Source of the DNA: Synechocystis sp. LKSZ1
GTDB lineage: Bacteria; Cyanobacteriota; Cyanobacteriia; Cyanobacteriales; Microcystaceae
Direction: 5' to 3'
NCBI RefSeq assembly: GCF_040436315.1
Contig: NZ_AP031572.1
Span: 868,001 to 932,000, forward strand
Length of the DNA stretch: 64,000 nt
Positions 34,809 through 42,079 of the stretch are shown piece after piece. How positions within the stretch are numbered: position 1 is the first letter of the stretch; each line of letters begins with the position of its first letter. The notes under the pieces were generated by a model that was not told where the DNA came from, ran no database searches, and saw only the letters and a program-made list of their open reading frames with translations. Made by a program: the position numbers and the translations under genes.

Positions 34809-35336
34809 ATGGGTTTTTGGATTCCGTCACCTCGGGCCTGGCTAAATGCGGTTATTGCTTTTGTCTTACTAATCCCCGTTTTGATTCTTCTACGAATGTT
34901 TGGGGAATCAATATACAATCTGTTGGAATTGCACCAGCCCGAACGCTGGAAAGTCATCACCTTTATTGTTCTGGTGGGAGTTATCTTTCCAGCCTGGCTT
35001 TGGGCCCATGTCCATCAGTTCCTCTGGGGTGAGCCCTCCCCGCGTTGGTCTAGATGGATTCCCAGCCGGGCCAGTTGGTTAGAGGGGGTTGTGTCTTGGG
35101 GGATTGTGTTGGCAGCCGTTGGCATTGGAGTGCTGGCCCTGCATGTCAAAGTTGAGATTGATCCGCCCAATGAGTTTAGCCAAAGCCAGAAAAAGGAATA
35201 TGCCCAGGTGCTGGCTATTGCCTTCTTTATTGGGGCCGCCTATCTTTATCACTTCAAGATACTGACGGCCCGCTGGTGGCAGAATAATCGGCGGAAATGG
35301 TTCCGCTGGCCCAAAAAGAAAACCCCTAACCACTAG
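34809..35336 (+). CDS. Four-helix membrane protein of the element, unknown function
   Basis: 175 residues with helices at about 12-30, 48-68, 92-112 and 135-152, and a strongly basic tail ARWWQNNRRKWFRWPKKKTP. It is divergent from the leftward block and stands alone on its strand, ending in front of the hairpin at 35323-35339. The basic cytoplasmic tail could bind DNA or nucleoprotein at the membrane. No family recognised. Confidence 0.6.
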   Translation: MGFWIPSPRAWLNAVIAFVLLIPVLILLRMFGESIYNLLELHQPERWKVITFIVLVGVIFPAWLWAHVHQFLWGEPSPRWSRWIPSRASWLEGVVSWGIVLAAVGIGVLALHVKVEIDPPNEFSQSQKKEYAQVLAIAFFIGAAYLYHFKILTARWWQNNRRKWFRWPKKKTPNH

Positions 35337-35339
35337 GGG
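35321..35339 (-). terminator. Hairpin terminator for the coiled-coil gene pair
   Basis: CCCCTA / TAGGGG stem (35334-35339 with 35323-35328) around a five-base loop. Read on the minus strand it is followed by TTTTCTTTTTGG, a U-rich tail, so it should stop leftward transcripts from the genes at 35397-36261. It overlaps the last codons of the rightward membrane gene. Confidence 0.6.
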
Positions 35340-35396
35340 CCAAGTAATAACTACATCTGGGAGGTGCTAAGACATTTCCCGGTGTACGCTTCTAGT

Positions 35397-35669
35397 CTAG
35401 GCTCTGGGGAAGAAGCCAAACCGGATGACGGCACTGACGACGGCGGTGAAGATGATGCCGATCAAGGCCCAGATTTGGGCAGAAGTACGCCCTTTTAAAT
35501 CCCTGACATCTTCTTTAATGGTGCTCATCTCAACTTTGATGGTAGCCACGTCTATTTTGATAGTGGTCAGGTCTGTCTCAATGCGGTCTAGGCGTTGCTC
35601 CAGACGGTCAAAGCGCTGGTCAAACTTAGCCAGAATATCCTTAAGGTCGGTTTCGATGATGTTGCTCAT
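35397..35669 (-). CDS. Coiled-coil tail-anchored protein, copy 2
   Basis: 90 residues: a long coiled coil (about 5-60, DQRFDRLEQRLDRIETDLTT repeats with heptad Leu/Ile/Val) and one C-terminal membrane helix (IWALIGIIFTAVVSAVI) ending FGFFPRA. It is a tandem paralogue of the next gene (35687-35938), which has the same ends (ETDLKDILAKF; SFFPKA). Tail-anchored coiled coils of this type are frequent in cyanobacterial accessory DNA, with no assigned role. Co-transcribed with the XRE gene. Confidence 0.65.
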   Translation of the reverse strand: MSNIIETDLKDILAKFDQRFDRLEQRLDRIETDLTTIKIDVATIKVEMSTIKEDVRDLKGRTSAQIWALIGIIFTAVVSAVIRFGFFPRA

Positions 35670-35686
35670 GGTTATTTGGTAGAGGT

Positions 35687-35938
35687 CTAGGCTTTGGGGA
35701 AGAAGCTAAACCTAATCGTTGCAGTAATCAAGGCCCCGAGAATGGCCAGGATTAGGGCCCAAATTTGTTTGTTCTGATTGCCCTCTAAATTTCGGACTCG
35801 ATCATCTAGGGAGTCTAGTTTCTCTTCCATCCTGGCCTGAGATATTTTGATGTCCGTCAGGTCTGTCTCAATACGCTCTAGGCGGCTATCAATCTTAGCT
35901 AGCACGTCCTTTAGCTCTGTCTCAACGATGGTGCTCAT
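35687..35938 (-). CDS. Coiled-coil tail-anchored protein, copy 1
   Basis: 83 residues: coiled coil DSRLERIETDLTDIKISQAR...LDSLDDRVRNLEG followed by a C-terminal helix IWALILAILGALITATI and the tail RFSFFPKA. The start overlaps the stop of the XRE regulator by one base (TAATG), so it is coupled to it. Same architecture and termini as the gene at 35397. The two may form hetero-oligomers at the membrane. Confidence 0.65.
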   Translation of the reverse strand: MSTIVETELKDVLAKIDSRLERIETDLTDIKISQARMEEKLDSLDDRVRNLEGNQNKQIWALILAILGALITATIRFSFFPKA

Positions 35939-36261
35939 TAGGATTCCTTCACTTTTGAATAATCTTCAGGGTCTGGGAGAGACAGAAGTAAATCGTCAAA
36001 AGACAACTGTGCTTTTTGCAAGAGCCGATTCAACGTGACCGCCTTCATCAGCCAATCCGGAATTTTCTGCCCACGCTCCAGCCTACTGATGTCAGTCTGA
36101 TCACTGCCAAGCAAGGAGCCAAGCTCAGCTTGGGACAAACCAAGTTCTTTTCTTAATTCTTTAATCACTTCGGCTTTCAGATGTTGACGGACGACTCTTT
36201 CCATTTTAGGATATTTATGGTCTGTGACCATGAATTCTCTTTTCTTAGACGGGGGATTCAT
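35938..36261 (-). CDS. XRE family repressor-like regulator
   Basis: About 107 residues from the ATG at 36261 (MNPPSKKREF); starts at 36309 and 36231 are also possible, and none has a good ribosome binding site. A helix-turn-helix spans the centre: LRKELGLSQAELGSLLGSDQTDISRLERGQ, followed by WLMKAVTLNRLLQKA. It is divergent from the small-gene operon and so is the natural candidate for the switch that controls it. The conserved spacing resembles transcription-factor members of HigA/MqsA-like antitoxins, but no toxin gene is adjacent. Confidence 0.75.
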   Translation of the reverse strand: MNPPSKKREFMVTDHKYPKMERVVRQHLKAEVIKELRKELGLSQAELGSLLGSDQTDISRLERGQKIPDWLMKAVTLNRLLQKAQLSFDDLLLSLPDPEDYSKVKES

Positions 36262-36330
36262 TAGAGAGAACCTAGGCAGGGTAAGGGTTCCAATCTTCTC
36301 CCTGCCCAAGACTCTCTATCACAAAAGTGA

Positions 36331-36384
36331 CGCTTATTTCTAAGCTCTGACAACTACATTTTAAAGCTTGACAACAAATAAGCG
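36331..36384. promoter_or_regulatory. Operator-like repeats between the XRE gene and the small-gene operon
   Basis: CGCTTATTT (36331-36339) and AAATAAGCG (36376-36384) are perfect 9-bp inverted repeats 36 bp apart. Inside them is a direct repeat: AAGCTCTGACAAC (36342-36354) and AAGCTTGACAAC (36364-36375), starting 22 bp apart, two helical turns. This is a good layout for repressor dimers bound cooperatively across two divergent promoters. Candidate -35 TTGACA at 36368-36373. Confidence 0.5.
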
Positions 36385-36431
36385 AAAGGGGCGAGTCACG
36401 CCGCCGATTAACTCCTAACTTGCAATTCTCG

Positions 36432-36453
36432 CCCCCCCTTAGCCGGGGGGTTT
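36432..36453 (+). terminator. GC hairpin in the leader of the small-gene operon
   Basis: CCCCCC and GGGGGG pair around TTAGCC (or a similar six-base loop), followed by TTTACTGC, ending 11 bases before the ATG at 36464. No separate ribosome binding site exists, so the G-run may serve as one and be hidden in the stem, or the hairpin may act as an attenuator. The short T run makes it a weak terminator. Confidence 0.4.
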
Positions 36454-36463
36454 ACTGCTTACT

Positions 36464-36751
36464 ATGTCCAAGCTCGAACAATCGATAGAAGCGTTGGCGG
36501 CGGCGGCCCAAGCTTTTGATGAGGCGCTGACGGAAGAATACAAGGCCATGAAGCGCCATAACCGCCCGACAGCGCCAGGGGCCTCCCCTGAAGTCAGACT
36601 TTACGACCGGATAGAAAGCCTTTTGGGAGGCTCGGTTTATAGCAAAGTGCAATGGCGGGCCATCCATGGGGCCAGGGCCGGCTGGCATCCCCCACAGGTT
36701 CGCCCGGTGCAATCTCTACCCCTTACTGGTCGGTCTGGAGGTGTGGCGTGA
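36464..36751 (+). CDS. Small element protein, first gene of coupled operon
   Basis: 95 residues: an Ala-rich helix (SIEALAAAAQAFDEALTEEY), a basic hinge, and a C-terminal part ending LTGRSGGVA. It starts 11 bases after the GC hairpin. Its stop overlaps the GTG of the next gene by four bases (GTGA). No family recognised. Codon use is ordinary and the frame is intact, and the chain of overlaps supports expression. Confidence 0.55.
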   Translation: MSKLEQSIEALAAAAQAFDEALTEEYKAMKRHNRPTAPGASPEVRLYDRIESLLGGSVYSKVQWRAIHGARAGWHPPQVRPVQSLPLTGRSGGVA

Positions 36752-36945
36752 GCGATATGCAATGGAAAATACCGGCCTCGCTTTTAAATACGCCAATGCT
36801 CACCAAGCGGGAATATTTTGCGGCCCTGGCCCATCAAGGTCTTTTGTCCAGGGGCTGTCATGGTCGGCTGGCCGCAGTGGAGGCAGTTAAAGCCGCTGAC
36901 CTTCTGATTGAGGCCTTGAATCAGCAAGAGGAGGGCCAGCCGTGA
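36748..36945 (+). CDS. Small element protein, second gene of coupled operon
   Basis: 65 residues from a GTG (VSDMQWKIPASLLNTPMLTK) overlapping the previous stop; longer versions of the frame overlap that gene heavily and are rejected. A helical protein with LTKREYFAALAHQGLLSRG and AAVEAVKAADLLIEALNQQ; the pattern (targets eat/AEIAVKAADALI) recalls short phage proteins annotated only as hypothetical. Its stop overlaps the GTG of the third gene by four bases. Confidence 0.6.
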   Translation: MSDMQWKIPASLLNTPMLTKREYFAALAHQGLLSRGCHGRLAAVEAVKAADLLIEALNQQEEGQP

Positions 36946-37118
36946 ATGAACACAATGACGCGCTTTTTCGCAGGAATTTGGCTAAGCGATTAGACAGGAT
37001 GGACGCTGAGATGAAAGACCTCCGCGCTCGAATAGAGAGTCTAAATCAAATGGTCTTGCACTGCGTTGACACTCTAGAAACCGAATTTGGGGGCATTGAC
37101 CATGAACAGTCGCTGTGA
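36942..37118 (+). CDS. Short coiled-coil protein, third gene of coupled operon
   Basis: 58 residues from a GTG at 36942 (GTGA overlap with the previous gene), missed by ATG-only searches. Sequence VNEHNDALFRRNLAKRLDRM, then DAEMKDLRARIESLNQMVL, a clear heptad coiled coil, and an acidic end. It overlaps the zinc-ribbon-like gene by 17 bases. The overlap chain is the main support. Function unknown. Confidence 0.55.
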   Translation: MNEHNDALFRRNLAKRLDRMDAEMKDLRARIESLNQMVLHCVDTLETEFGGIDHEQSL

Positions 37119-37284
37119 ACGTTGCCGCTGTCTCCTAGACCGTTGCTATCCCGACGACGCGCCGGCAAAGCTCTGCCCTGAATGTACCCGTATTGGCTAC
37201 TCAGGAATTGACCCCAAGGAAATTCTGAGCAGACGGGAATTAGTAAAGCGGAGTTTTAGCAAACTAGACCCCTATCGGTACTAA
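37102..37284 (+). CDS. Small Cys-rich zinc-ribbon-like protein
   Basis: 60 residues from the ATG at 37102. Two Cys clusters, CERCRCLLDRC and LCPEC about 17 residues apart, would form a four-Cys zinc ribbon, followed by a helix EILSRRELVKRSFSKLD. Small zinc ribbons like this often bind nucleic acid or RNA polymerase. Fourth and last gene of the coupled operon, followed by the hairpin at 37292-37320. Confidence 0.6.
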   Translation: MNSRCERCRCLLDRCYPDDAPAKLCPECTRIGYSGIDPKEILSRRELVKRSFSKLDPYRY

Positions 37285-37291
37285 CAAAAAA

Positions 37292-37320
37292 AAGAGGGAG
37301 AACCTTAGCTTCTCTCTCTT
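37292..37320. terminator. Hairpin after the small-gene operon, stronger in the leftward sense
   Basis: AAGAGGGAGAA (37292-37302) pairs with TTCTCTCTCTT (37310-37320) with one G-U pair and a seven-base loop. Rightward it is followed by pyrimidines but no T run; leftward it is followed by eight T residues, a classical terminator. It may act both ways. Confidence 0.5.
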
Positions 37321-37410
37321 CTCTCCTCGACTAGGTTATTAGCTTTTGTCTCCACAAAATCCACTAAAAGAATTACAGAACAGAACCTGCAAAACTAGGT
37401 TAATTGTAGC

Positions 37411-40107
37411 ATGAAAATAGACTTAAACCAACACGAAAAACAGCTTGATTTACTCGGTTATAGCAGAACAGAGCCGATTTTTTATCGTCAAATTCCCGGC
37501 AATGGATATAAGGGAACCACTACAAAACGTAAGCTCTCCAGATATAGGTTAAAACCCCTGGAAAACATACAGGGTGATATGGTTCGCGGTCTGTATTTCG
37601 TTGTCAATGGCGGCGGCGATACAGACGAGGAAGTAACAACTTGCCGCGCCTTTTTTTGCGAGTGGGACGACCGCCCCTTAGAGGAACAGGAAATACTTTG
37701 GAAAACCAAAGACTTTTTAGAGCCAACTTTCCAGGTTAAAACCCGTAAATCTATTCACTGCTACTGGGTATTAGCAGAACCAATGCCCTCTGAAGATTGG
37801 CGTATTTTGCAGGCCAATTTACTGAACGCCTTGGACGCTGACCGCACTCTTAAAAACCCCAGCAGAGTGCTACGAGTAGCAGGGTCATGGCACGTTAAAG
37901 CCAACGCCGACCCGGTACAGTGCGAGTTAATCAATGTCAGTGAAAAGAAATACAGTCAGGCGGAGATTGAAGAGGCCCTACAAAAGGCACAACCACCTAA
38001 ACCGGAACAACCTAAACCAGATACCAGCAAGCCAGTCACCAATGGCCATATCCTGCCGATTCCCTTAGAGCGCTGTCTTCCCCACAAACAGCGTGATCTG
38101 ATCACCAATGGGGCCAGAACTGGGGGGCGTAATGTCCAGGGCTTCGGCTTGGCAAAGGATTTGTTAGCTACTGAGGAATGGCTTCAGCGGAACAGCATCC
38201 CCTATCTAGATTCCGCTGAGAATTTGTTTTTGGCTTATTGTAGTCGGTGCGACTCGACGGACTGGACAGAGCGAGAATGGCAGTCTATTTGGCAACATGC
38301 GCTAAGAGACCCACGCATTGAGCCACCGCTTCCCCCTGAAGCTATTGAAAACTGTCGCAAGAAATGGGCAAGGGAGAACGGGGTTAAGTATCAGGTAGAA
38401 ACCAGCCGACCATTAAGCCAGCCCCAAGCCGAGACTTCCCGAGTCTATGGCGGTCACAAAGACCTTAAGCTTCCTGAGCTAGTTGAGTTTGTCCAGAACG
38501 AAATAGCCGACGATCTGGAATTTGACGAGCTGCGGTCGGAATTGCTCCTAGAAGGGAAACGCCTCGCCCTGGGGTCAGATTGCAAAGTGTGGTTCTATCG
38601 TCGGTTCAAGGAGACCGCGCCGACAGAAGACATCTATAACACGCTGATCAACTTTGCCAAGGAGAAATCCTTTAACCCGGTGGAGCGCTACTTAGAGGGC
38701 GTAGCCGAAAAACCAGAGCGGGTCAGAATTGACAACTTGGCAGAGCGCTACTTCGGCCGGTCGGAGCCAATCTATAACCGTCTCGTTGAAATGTGGTTAA
38801 TTTCCGCCGTGGCCAGGGCCTTAAACAAGGGAACGCCCGACAACCCAGGGACGCAAGTAGATCACACGCTGATTCTCCAGTCATCCCAGGGAAAATACAA
38901 ATCAACATGGTTCAAGGTACTGGGGGGCGCGTGGTTCTCCGATAGCGTCAAGGACATCGAATCCAAGGACAGCCTAATGATCGTCCATAGCAACTGGATT
39001 ATTGAGCTGTCAGAGTTAGACCGCATCACCTCCAAGAAAGCGGCCGGCATCCTGAAGCACTGGCTGACCCAGAAAACCGATTCTTTCCGCCGGCCCTATG
39101 CCAGGGAGATTGAACCTAACTTGCCCAGGCCTTGCGTGTTCTGTGGGACGGTCAACCCCAGCCGGTTTCTGGTTGATGACGAGAACCGTCGTTTCTGGAT
39201 TATTCCCGTAGCTGAGCATCTCGCAGAAATTGACATTCCCATGGTGACTAGGGAGCGGGATGGTATTTGGGCCGCCGCTTACGATGCCTACCAGTCTGGG
39301 GCCAAGTGGTGGCCCAATGATGAAGAAAAGGCCGCCATCGCCTTGATTAATAGCGACTTCCGGGAGGTCGATGCTTGGCAGGATGAAATTGAGGCCTTCA
39401 TTCAGGGGAAAGAGTGTATTTCCAGCTACCAGATCCTGACAGAGCTATTCAAAATCGAGCCGGGGCAAATCAAGCGGGCCGAGGACATGAGGGTCATGAA
39501 AATTTTGTCTAACCTGGGATGGACAAAAGACAGCAAGCGGCTAGTCCCAACAGAATTTGGGGAAACAAAACGCCGCAACGTAAGACTTAACCCTCTCTAT
39601 AGCAAACTAGATGGACAGGTTGGGATGGTTGGGACAGAGTATACAGCACAAGGGTTTTATGCGTCCCAACCTAGTCCCGACCTCCTAGAAAATGGGGTTA
39701 AGGTTGGGACTCTACAGAATGGGCATCGTCCCAACGTCCCGACAGTCCCGACCACAAATCCCGACCTCGAAAACTCTGAAAGTCTTGCCCAGCAAGGAAC
39801 GTCCCAACGTCCCGACCAATCCCGGCACTTTTCTAATAGCACTCCGAAAAACGGAAACGGCAAGCAAAATTTATTGCTGTATGAAGACAGCAAGGAAGCC
39901 GAAAAGAAACGGGCTGAAATGGTACTGTTTGAGCGTGACGCGCTTGAGTGGTCAGCGGAACGCTTGCGGGATTACTGTCGGGCTGAATTTGGCGCGGCAA
40001 GCTGGGAGGATTTAACCCCCGGCCAGCAATTGGACTTGGTTTACAAGCTCCGGGCCGTGTACGCAGAATTGCCCAATGGGGGGGATACAATGGCCAGCAT
40101 GAATTGA
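37411..40107 (+). CDS. Primase / VirE-type helicase fusion, element replication protein
   Basis: 898 residues. The N-terminal part (about 55-175) resembles RepB-like/archaeo-eukaryotic primases: CRAFFCEWDD with the acidic pair, PTFQVKTRKSIHCYWVL, and SRVLRVAGSWHVK. A linker and a helical part follow, then a VirE/D5-like ATPase core (about 440-610) with LILQSSQGKYKSTWFKVLGG (Walker A variant), WIIELSELDRIT and the arginine-containing DDENRRFWIIPV. Residues about 740-825 are disordered and Pro/Asn-rich, encoded by repeats of GTCCCAACGTCCCGAC. It probably starts and unwinds replication of the excised element. Confidence 0.82.
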   Translation: MKIDLNQHEKQLDLLGYSRTEPIFYRQIPGNGYKGTTTKRKLSRYRLKPLENIQGDMVRGLYFVVNGGGDTDEEVTTCRAFFCEWDDRPLEEQEILWKTKDFLEPTFQVKTRKSIHCYWVLAEPMPSEDWRILQANLLNALDADRTLKNPSRVLRVAGSWHVKANADPVQCELINVSEKKYSQAEIEEALQKAQPPKPEQPKPDTSKPVTNGHILPIPLERCLPHKQRDLITNGARTGGRNVQGFGLAKDLLATEEWLQRNSIPYLDSAENLFLAYCSRCDSTDWTEREWQSIWQHALRDPRIEPPLPPEAIENCRKKWARENGVKYQVETSRPLSQPQAETSRVYGGHKDLKLPELVEFVQNEIADDLEFDELRSELLLEGKRLALGSDCKVWFYRRFKETAPTEDIYNTLINFAKEKSFNPVERYLEGVAEKPERVRIDNLAERYFGRSEPIYNRLVEMWLISAVARALNKGTPDNPGTQVDHTLILQSSQGKYKSTWFKVLGGAWFSDSVKDIESKDSLMIVHSNWIIELSELDRITSKKAAGILKHWLTQKTDSFRRPYAREIEPNLPRPCVFCGTVNPSRFLVDDENRRFWIIPVAEHLAEIDIPMVTRERDGIWAAAYDAYQSGAKWWPNDEEKAAIALINSDFREVDAWQDEIEAFIQGKECISSYQILTELFKIEPGQIKRAEDMRVMKILSNLGWTKDSKRLVPTEFGETKRRNVRLNPLYSKLDGQVGMVGTEYTAQGFYASQPSPDLLENGVKVGTLQNGHRPNVPTVPTTNPDLENSESLAQQGTSQRPDQSRHFSNSTPKNGNGKQNLLLYEDSKEAEKKRAEMVLFERDALEWSAERLRDYCRAEFGAASWEDLTPGQQLDLVYKLRAVYAELPNGGDTMASMN

Positions 40108-40152
40108 ATCGACTGGTAACTTAACCACACTGCAAAACGACAAACAAGCACC

Positions 40153-40593
40153 ATGGTCACGAAACATCAGATTCAGGAAGTTCTAGAAAAATATCCAAGC
40201 CTCAATTATTTTGGCTTTGGAATCCCTATCAAGCCCTCTCGTTACCGAGAAGCTATTAAGTCTGGCGAGTTTGCAAGGGAGCTAAAGGAAAAACAGGAAG
40301 ACCTCTTCAAAAATATTGGACAAATCGAGCGGGTCATTGATTGGCTAAAGGATGTTGAAAAAATCAAAACCTTTAACCGCAACCATTCAAGCTACGGGCT
40401 AAAGCACTGGGTAGAAGACACTCCACCCCGTTGCTACATTGCTAATGGCTCCTTCATCGTCGGGGCAGTCTTGGCGGGGTTTGACGTAAAAGTAGCTGAG
40501 TTTGGGTCGCCAAATGCGTACTTTAATATGTCCGAAAAATCATTAAAGGCTCTCAAGGATGGCAACGGGAAAAAGGTTAAGCAATTGCGCTAA
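40153..40593 (+). CDS. Conserved element protein, 146 aa, unknown function
   Basis: A soluble protein with the motif FNRNHSSYGLKHWVEDTPPR, then CYIANGSFIVGAVLAGFDVK and GSPNAYFNMSEKSLKAL, a pattern I associate with small hypothetical proteins encoded beside primases on plasmids and phages. It begins 45 bp after the primase-helicase stop in the same direction. Role unknown; a DNA-binding accessory is possible. Confidence 0.65.
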   Translation: MVTKHQIQEVLEKYPSLNYFGFGIPIKPSRYREAIKSGEFARELKEKQEDLFKNIGQIERVIDWLKDVEKIKTFNRNHSSYGLKHWVEDTPPRCYIANGSFIVGAVLAGFDVKVAEFGSPNAYFNMSEKSLKALKDGNGKKVKQLR

Positions 40594-40627
40594 CGACAAG
40601 GCCATTCCCTCCACTATAACCGGGATT

Positions 40628-40780
40628 TTAAGCCCGTTTTCCCCCCAAGTATCGGCGGTAGATTGTCACTAACTGATTCCCGCAGTATTTAGCCACGTCG
40701 CTAGGGTTCTGCCCCACTAGAATCTGCTCTGTGATAAAGCTGTGCCTGGTCTGTTTGGGGTTGCGGTACTCAATCTCTGG
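40628..40780 (-). pseudogene. Truncated integrase, last 50 codons only
   Basis: The minus-strand frame reads PEIEYRNPKQTRHSFITEQI and on to NPSDVAKYCGNQLVTIYRRY, ending LGGKRA and a stop. It matches the C terminus of the intact integrase (46100-47221) except for a few changes (Ala to Val, Arg-Ser to Gln-Leu, a different tail). Homology stops abruptly at CAATCTCTGG (40780), where a different gene fragment begins. So an older integrase was cut and the two copies now bracket the cargo island in direct orientation. Confidence 0.85.
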
Positions 40781-40785
40781 GGCAA

Positions 40786-40965
40786 ATCCCCCTCTCTCGG
40801 TATGAACTGCTGATGCTGGTCAAAGCTGGCCACCTCAAGCACGGCGTTCATTACCTGGACAAGCGCCGACCAGAGGCCCGTCGTGCTACCTATCTTTGGA
40901 ATCCAGAGACAATAATGACTTGGTTATCCAATAATCCTGAAAACGTTACAAATAATTTGACCTAG
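40786..40965 (+). pseudogene. Fragment of an excisionase/HTH-like gene (C-terminal part)
   Basis: Plus frame: SRYELLMLVKAGHLKHGVHY, LDKRRPEARRATYLWNPETI, MTWLSNNPEN... to a stop at 40965. The K-A-G-H-L-K-x-G-V-H-Y and R-A-T-Y-x-W-N-P-E motifs resemble small MerR/excisionase-like proteins of cyanobacterial elements, where they follow a helix-turn-helix. The N-terminal half is missing; the break coincides with the end of the truncated integrase. Confidence 0.5.
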
Positions 40966-41089
40966 TGGTCTTTTTCCGGTACATTTTTGGCAGTAGCAGA
41001 TTGAGTATGAGCTTCTATGCTGTTTATCCTTACAAGTTAAGTAATAAATATGCATCAAAAGTTCCTATTGCAGTTTAATTACTGGTTAG

Positions 41090-41953
41090 ATGTCTGATAT
41101 CTCGATAGGAGAGCTAGTGCCTAAAGATAAGAAAACGCCAGAGATGGATGCTTTACTCTTTGTAGATACGAATATTCTTCTCGATTTTTATCGCATCCGA
41201 AAATCAGATATAAGCATGAAATATCTTGAGCGGCTAGAGGCGTGCAAAGAGCGTTTAATAATTGGCTCTCAAATTGAGATGGAGTATAAAAAGAATAGAC
41301 AAAAAGTCATTATTGAGTCGCTGAAACAATTTTCAACTCCTGATTGGGGTAAGCTATCTACACCCGCTTTAGTTGCTGAACTTCAGGCATCAAAAATGAT
41401 TGACAAAAAGCGCAAGGAGATAACAGAACAATCAAAGAAAGTTGATGCAAAAATCCAGAAAATTCTGACTAACCCATCACAAAATGATCCGGTATATCAA
41501 TCCCTTCAGAGATTGTTCAAAGTTAGTTCTCAATACAATCTAAATCGTGAATCTAAAAGGCGATTCACAATTCGCCGTTTAGCTCGAAAGAGGTTTTGTT
41601 TAGGATATCCCCCTCGGAAATCCAATGATAATTCTATAGGAGATGCTATTAATTGGGAGTGGATTGTTCAATGTGCTATTGATAGTAATAAGGATATTGT
41701 GATTGTCAGTAGAGACAATGACTATGGGGTTATTTATGATGATCAGTCATACCTCAACGATTGGTTGAAACAGGAATTTAAACAAAGAGTAAGCGAGCGC
41801 CGAAAAATTCTTCTTACACATAAGTTGTCAGTTGGTTTGAAAATCGTTCATGCAGCAGTCACAGAGGAGATGGAGAAAGCAGAGCAACAGCTAATTCAGC
41901 GTCAAGGCGTCTCAGATGATTTTGTTCAAGATGATGGAGATTTTATAGAGTGA
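41090..41953 (+). CDS. PIN-like domain nuclease (DUF4935-type)
   Basis: 287 residues. The start of the domain is MDALLFVDTNILLDFYRIR with the first catalytic Asp (26). Candidate acidic residues follow: Glu63/65 in SQIEMEYKKNR, Asp185 in GDAINWEW and Asp209 in VIVSRDNDYG. This order fits PIN-like RNases of the DUF4935 group. The middle is a charged helical insert. It is the only gene of its cassette and has no adjacent antitoxin, unlike VapC. Probably an RNase of a stress or defence function; target unknown. Confidence 0.75.
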   Translation: MSDISIGELVPKDKKTPEMDALLFVDTNILLDFYRIRKSDISMKYLERLEACKERLIIGSQIEMEYKKNRQKVIIESLKQFSTPDWGKLSTPALVAELQASKMIDKKRKEITEQSKKVDAKIQKILTNPSQNDPVYQSLQRLFKVSSQYNLNRESKRRFTIRRLARKRFCLGYPPRKSNDNSIGDAINWEWIVQCAIDSNKDIVIVSRDNDYGVIYDDQSYLNDWLKQEFKQRVSERRKILLTHKLSVGLKIVHAAVTEEMEKAEQQLIQRQGVSDDFVQDDGDFIE

Positions 41954-41959
41954 GTTCAC

Positions 41960-42044
41960 ATCTAACACTCGAAATGCACTGGAACCTTGAGATATTCCGT
42001 TTGTGGCATAGTTTGTTTGCGTCCGGTGATTGCGAACGTTCGGC
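41960..42044 (+). repeat. attC site of the PIN cassette
   Basis: ATCTAAC (41960-41966), then ACTCGAAATGCACTGGAAC, a central 30-bp loop, GTCCGGTGATTGCGAAC and GTTCGGC (42038-42044). The arms CACTCGAAATGCACTGGA and TCCGGTGATTGCGAACG are imperfect inverted repeats. R'' fits RYYYAAC; R' differs from GTTRRRY at one base. It lies seven bases after the PIN stop codon. Confidence 0.7.
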
Positions 42045-42079
42045 AGATTTAAGTAAATAGGTAAAAAGAGATTTAATCA

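Noticed and set aside
37411-40107. Primase-helicase as a packaging ATPase or terminase
   Set aside because: The motifs (RepB-like primase plus VirE/D5-type core) fit replication; the nuclease domain of a terminase is absent.
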